Made by a program: the position numbers and the translations under genes
Shown: positions 61,808 through 64,000 of the stretch, piece after piece
How the letters are laid out: each line of letters starts with the position of its first letter
Numbering within the stretch: the first letter of the stretch is position 1
Notes under the pieces: generated by a model
Seen by the model: only the letters and a program-made list of their open reading frames with translations
The model's database searches: none
What the model was told of the DNA's origin: nothing
DNA from: Paracraurococcus lichenis
Lineage (GTDB): Bacteria; Pseudomonadota; Alphaproteobacteria; Acetobacterales; Acetobacteraceae
NCBI RefSeq assembly: GCF_030657435.1
Contig: NZ_JAUTWS010000001.1
Coordinates: 343,468 to 407,467, forward strand
Reading direction: 5' to 3'
DNA length: 64,000 nucleotides

Positions 61808-62230
61808 CTGCGTTCAGCGGTCCTGGTATTTATGAGTTGAAAAAGATCTTCTGACCAATAGCTTTTTGGTTCAATCACCATAATGAGATCAATCTCCTCG
61901 GTGCACCCTGCTATACAAGACAGGTCGCTGCAACGCGTGATTTCGAGCCACAAAAATTCCACCGCTTGGCTGATTTTTCGAAGTCAGAAAGAAATATTTT
62001 AAGACAAATTCTCTGAAGATGTCGTCGGCAAGCCTCGGTGTTGGAAATATCCGCAGGTGATACATCATAATAAGAAGCTGCTTTGCCTCGCCCGCGATTA
62101 CCTGATTTAGATTAACTTCCCTCAGGCGGGTTTGTAGGTAAGGACCAGCAAAGCAGAGTTTCAGAGCGACGTCGATAACAGCATTTGGGAACATGTCATA
62201 TCTTCACGCTAACAATGGTCGAGGGCAACA
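61808..62230. other. Low-GC stretch at the left of the graspetide island
   Basis: GC content drops abruptly near 61830. On the minus strand a 101-codon frame at 61889-62194 is the only coding candidate (listed separately). Apart from it I see no recognisable element; the promoter of the precursor gene must lie here or in the 36 bp before 62231. Confidence 0.5.
61889..62194 (-). CDS. Hypothetical protein, divergent from the graspetide precursor
   Basis: A 101-residue frame, MFPNAVIDVALKLCFAGPYL and LRIFPTPRLADDIFREFVLK in the middle, without any recognised family. Codon positions show more GC at position 1 than 2 or 3, which is mildly in favour of coding. It begins 36 bp from the precursor start, in the opposite direction. 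It could be a cluster gene or a chance frame in AT-rich DNA; no clear ribosome site is present. Confidence 0.3.
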   Translation of the reverse strand: MFPNAVIDVALKLCFAGPYLQTRLREVNLNQVIAGEAKQLLIMMYHLRIFPTPRLADDIFREFVLKYFFLTSKNQPSGGIFVARNHALQRPVLYSRVHRGD

Positions 62231-62785
62231 ATGGACGATTCAGCGCTCAGCAAATTCCTGCTTGATCGAAATATCCCGGAGGATTTTCAGTGGCCCGACC
62301 CAGCGGCGTCAGGCTCTGATAATATCGAACCGGTTGAGCTTGTGGGAACTCTTCAGGCAGCCAATGCTCAAAGCGTCTACGTCGCAACTGGGGGAGGCGT
62401 CGTTCTCACGATACCAAGAGAGTCCGTGATCTCGGTCAGCGACGCGCGCTTCGGCCCGGCAGGTTCTGTCAGGCTTCTCATCAACGGAGAGTCCGTGGCT
62501 GAATCTGCTACTCGAGTTCTGCTATTTGGAGGCGTCAGGCGCGATACGGCCCCACTGGTTCTGATGAATGGATCTCCAGATCTTCAGATCGCCGGCTTTG
62601 AAGACAAGACACTGGAACGCCTTCAGTCCATCATGGAAAAGCTGAAGAAACTTGGATTGCCAGTTCCGATTGGAGACGATGGCGGGACCACAACTTATTC
62701 ATACCTGAGCAGCGCCTGGACAACCACTGGCCCAGATGGCGGGTCCAGGTCTGATTCCGATCCAATCAGAGAGGCCGATGACTAG
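62231..62785 (+). CDS. Candidate graspetide precursor with folded leader domain
   Basis: A 184-residue protein of no known family. Residues 1-30 are acidic-hydrophobic (SALSKFLLDRNIPEDFQWPD), 35-125 look like a beta-rich domain (VYVATGGGVVLTIPRESVIS, SVRLLINGESVAESATRVLLFGG), 127-146 a helix (LERLQSIMEKLKKLGLPVP), and the tail from 150 is rich in Thr, Ser, Asp and Glu: GGTTTYSYLSSAWTTTGPDGG (T153-155, T164-166) then SRSDSDPIREADD. Graspetide ligases join Thr/Ser/Lys side chains to Asp/Glu, and this tail has both kinds. The ligase gene begins 21 bp later. Precursors are usually far shorter than 184 residues. Confidence 0.6.
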   Translation: MDDSALSKFLLDRNIPEDFQWPDPAASGSDNIEPVELVGTLQAANAQSVYVATGGGVVLTIPRESVISVSDARFGPAGSVRLLINGESVAESATRVLLFGGVRRDTAPLVLMNGSPDLQIAGFEDKTLERLQSIMEKLKKLGLPVPIGDDGGTTTYSYLSSAWTTTGPDGGSRSDSDPIREADD

Positions 62786-62806
62786 ATTCAAAAGAAAAGA
62801 GAAGAA

Positions 62807-63796
62807 ATGTCCATTTCAAATATCGTAATAGTTGCTGGACCGGAGGATTTGCACGCTTTAGCGGTCCAGCAGGCTGTGGTTAAGATGGGCGGCGCTTGTG
62901 CTGTCGTCGATTTCCGCGAAATCGATAAGGACATCTCCTTGGAGGCTGACCTCGATGTCTCGTCGGACCGATCGAGTCAGGGACATGCCTCAGTCTTCCT
63001 CGGAGCGTTTGCCGATCTGGAGTTCAGCGCCGCAACATCTGTGTGGCTCAGACGGCCGATGCTGCCGATTGCGCAATACTCGATCAGGGATCCTCGATAT
63101 CGTTCGTTCATCCGAGCAGAATGGCGCGCGGCGTTGATGGGCTTGACTCGATTGAGCGGCTGCAATTGTGTGAACGATCCCATTGCAGAGGAGCAGGCGA
63201 CGCTCAAGCCGGCCCAACTCAGCGCTGCGCATCGGGTTGGTCTTAGGATTCCGAAGACTCTTGTCACGAACTCGGCGACGAGGTGTCAGGCGTTTATCGA
63301 CCTGAACCGGCGAAGCGGCCGGCGAACTATCTTCAAGCCACTGACCCCACCATTGGATCGGCTTGGAGAAGTCCGCAGCATCGAGACGGTTGAAGCTTAT
63401 CGAGAGGAGCTTGAATTGGCTCCGGTTATTTTCCAAGAATGCATTGAACGAGGCATGGATATTCGAGTTACTTATGTCGATGGAGAATGCTTTTCGGCTA
63501 ACATCCTGAGCGATCATGAGGCACTTATCGATTGGAGATCCGATCCAAATGTCGTCTATGAGAGAACTACCTTGGCAAATGCCGTTGAGAATGGGCTTCG
63601 CAGACTTATGTGCTCACTCGGGTTGCGAGTTGGATGCATTGATCTCCGCATAGGGCGGGATGGAACGGTCTATTTTTTTGAAGTCAACCCTTCTGGGCAG
63701 TTTCTCTTTATGGATCTCGAACTTGATCTTCCTGTGGCCGCAGCAGTCGCGCGCGCCCTTCTACGAAATCCGGCATCTCGCCAATCTTACAAGTGA
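62807..63796 (+). CDS. MvdC/MvdD-type ATP-grasp peptide ligase (graspetide maturase)
   Basis: A 329-residue ATP-grasp enzyme. The N-terminal domain ends with VWLRRP (residues 79-84), as in microviridin and plesiocin ligases, and CNCVNDPIAEEQATLKPAQL (119-138) and GLRIPKTLVTN (145-155) give the pre-ATP region. ATP and Mg sites are FKPL (Lys177), FQEC (Glu211), DIRV (219-222), CIDLRI (Asp279) and FEVNPSGQFLFMD (Glu292, Asn294). It would form omega-ester or omega-amide bonds between side chains of a ribosomal peptide. Codon use is low in GC, unlike the rest of the window. ATG 62807 has a purine-rich AGAGAAGA leader. Confidence 0.85.
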   Translation: MSISNIVIVAGPEDLHALAVQQAVVKMGGACAVVDFREIDKDISLEADLDVSSDRSSQGHASVFLGAFADLEFSAATSVWLRRPMLPIAQYSIRDPRYRSFIRAEWRAALMGLTRLSGCNCVNDPIAEEQATLKPAQLSAAHRVGLRIPKTLVTNSATRCQAFIDLNRRSGRRTIFKPLTPPLDRLGEVRSIETVEAYREELELAPVIFQECIERGMDIRVTYVDGECFSANILSDHEALIDWRSDPNVVYERTTLANAVENGLRRLMCSLGLRVGCIDLRIGRDGTVYFFEVNPSGQFLFMDLELDLPVAAAVARALLRNPASRQSYK

Positions 63797-63885
63797 TTCG
63801 AGGTTGAATCTACCGGCTCCCGCGCCATTTCCGGGGATCCACCGCCGAGTCTGACCGGCGCCCGTCGCGTGGTTCGGGCAGTAGT

Positions 63886-64000
63886 TTAGTGGAGCATGGT
63901 TGCGGGCCGCTCCGTGCGGTCAGTCGGTCTTGGGCGTTCAGTCGGCAATGGGACGCTCGGCATGACCACCTCGGGCGCCGGCGGACGCCATGGCAGGGAG
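63886..64000 (-). CDS. Possible C-terminal end of a gene continuing past the window
   Basis: On the minus strand the frame entering from base 64000 ends at TAA (63886-63888) after Pro-rich sequence containing LPWRPPAPEVVMPSVPLP and TERPATMLH. GC is high here, so the island has ended. No family can be named from 38 codons; it may be a chance frame. Confidence 0.2.
   Translation of the reverse strand, partial: SLPWRPPAPEVVMPSVPLPTERPRPTDRTERPATMLH

Overview
The window is high-GC bacterial chromosome of alphaproteobacterial type. Gene content (PII/GlnA, Zur, many orphan Bug-type solute-binding proteins, short tightly packed operons, frequent 1-4 bp overlaps) suggests a Roseomonas-like member of the Acetobacteraceae. 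This placement is an inference from style and content; there is no rRNA in the window to test it. No transposase, prophage or CRISPR array is visible. Two short stretches (about 29.6-30.1 kb and 61.8-63.8 kb) have clearly lower GC and look acquired.

Layout. 0-5 kb: end of a chromate transporter, then an oxidative-stress and storage group (manganese catalase, YciF-like DUF892 protein, aldo/keto reductase, PHB-depolymerase-type esterase, DUF3072 protein). 4.9-6.9 kb: a zinc cluster with a COG0523 GTPase and hisI overlapping each other and divergent from zur. 6.9-7.5 kb: a ParDE toxin-antitoxin pair with a palindromic operator. 7.6-15.7 kb: small envelope proteins, a GNAT, a NUDIX-alaX-sulfurtransferase-cystathionine lyase operon, a DMT transporter and a hybrid histidine kinase. 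15.9-17.6 kb: a zinc ABC transporter operon (small membrane peptide, ATPase, permease) behind a textbook Zur palindrome. 17.7-29.6 kb: cupin, a peptide-binding protein/deacetylase/SDR cluster, DMT transporter, flavoprotein, P450, YdjC deacetylase, acyl-CoA dehydrogenase and APH-like kinase. 29.6-30.1 kb: a low-GC patch with an amber-interrupted gene. 30.3-37 kb: dinB, small membrane proteins, the glnB-glnA operon behind a sigma-54 promoter, an aminotransferase, tRNA-His and an atypical SDR. 37-61 kb: a long catabolic region of oxidoreductases, hydrolases, MFS transporters and four orphan tricarboxylate-type binding proteins, with single PEP-CTERM and RTX-repeat proteins.

61-63.8 kb: a Phd/VapC toxin-antitoxin module borders a low-GC island holding a 184-residue protein with a Thr/Ser/Asp/Glu-rich tail, followed 21 bp later by an MvdC/MvdD-type ATP-grasp ligase. 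This pair looks like a graspetide (omega-ester or omega-amide linked RiPP) locus with an unusually large precursor, and is the most interesting item in the window.

Genes that appear to work together are: Zur with the zinc uptake operon and probably the COG0523 metallochaperone; PII with glutamine synthetase in nitrogen control; the sulfur/editing operon; and the graspetide pair. Most other genes are single catabolic or transport functions whose substrates cannot be read from sequence.
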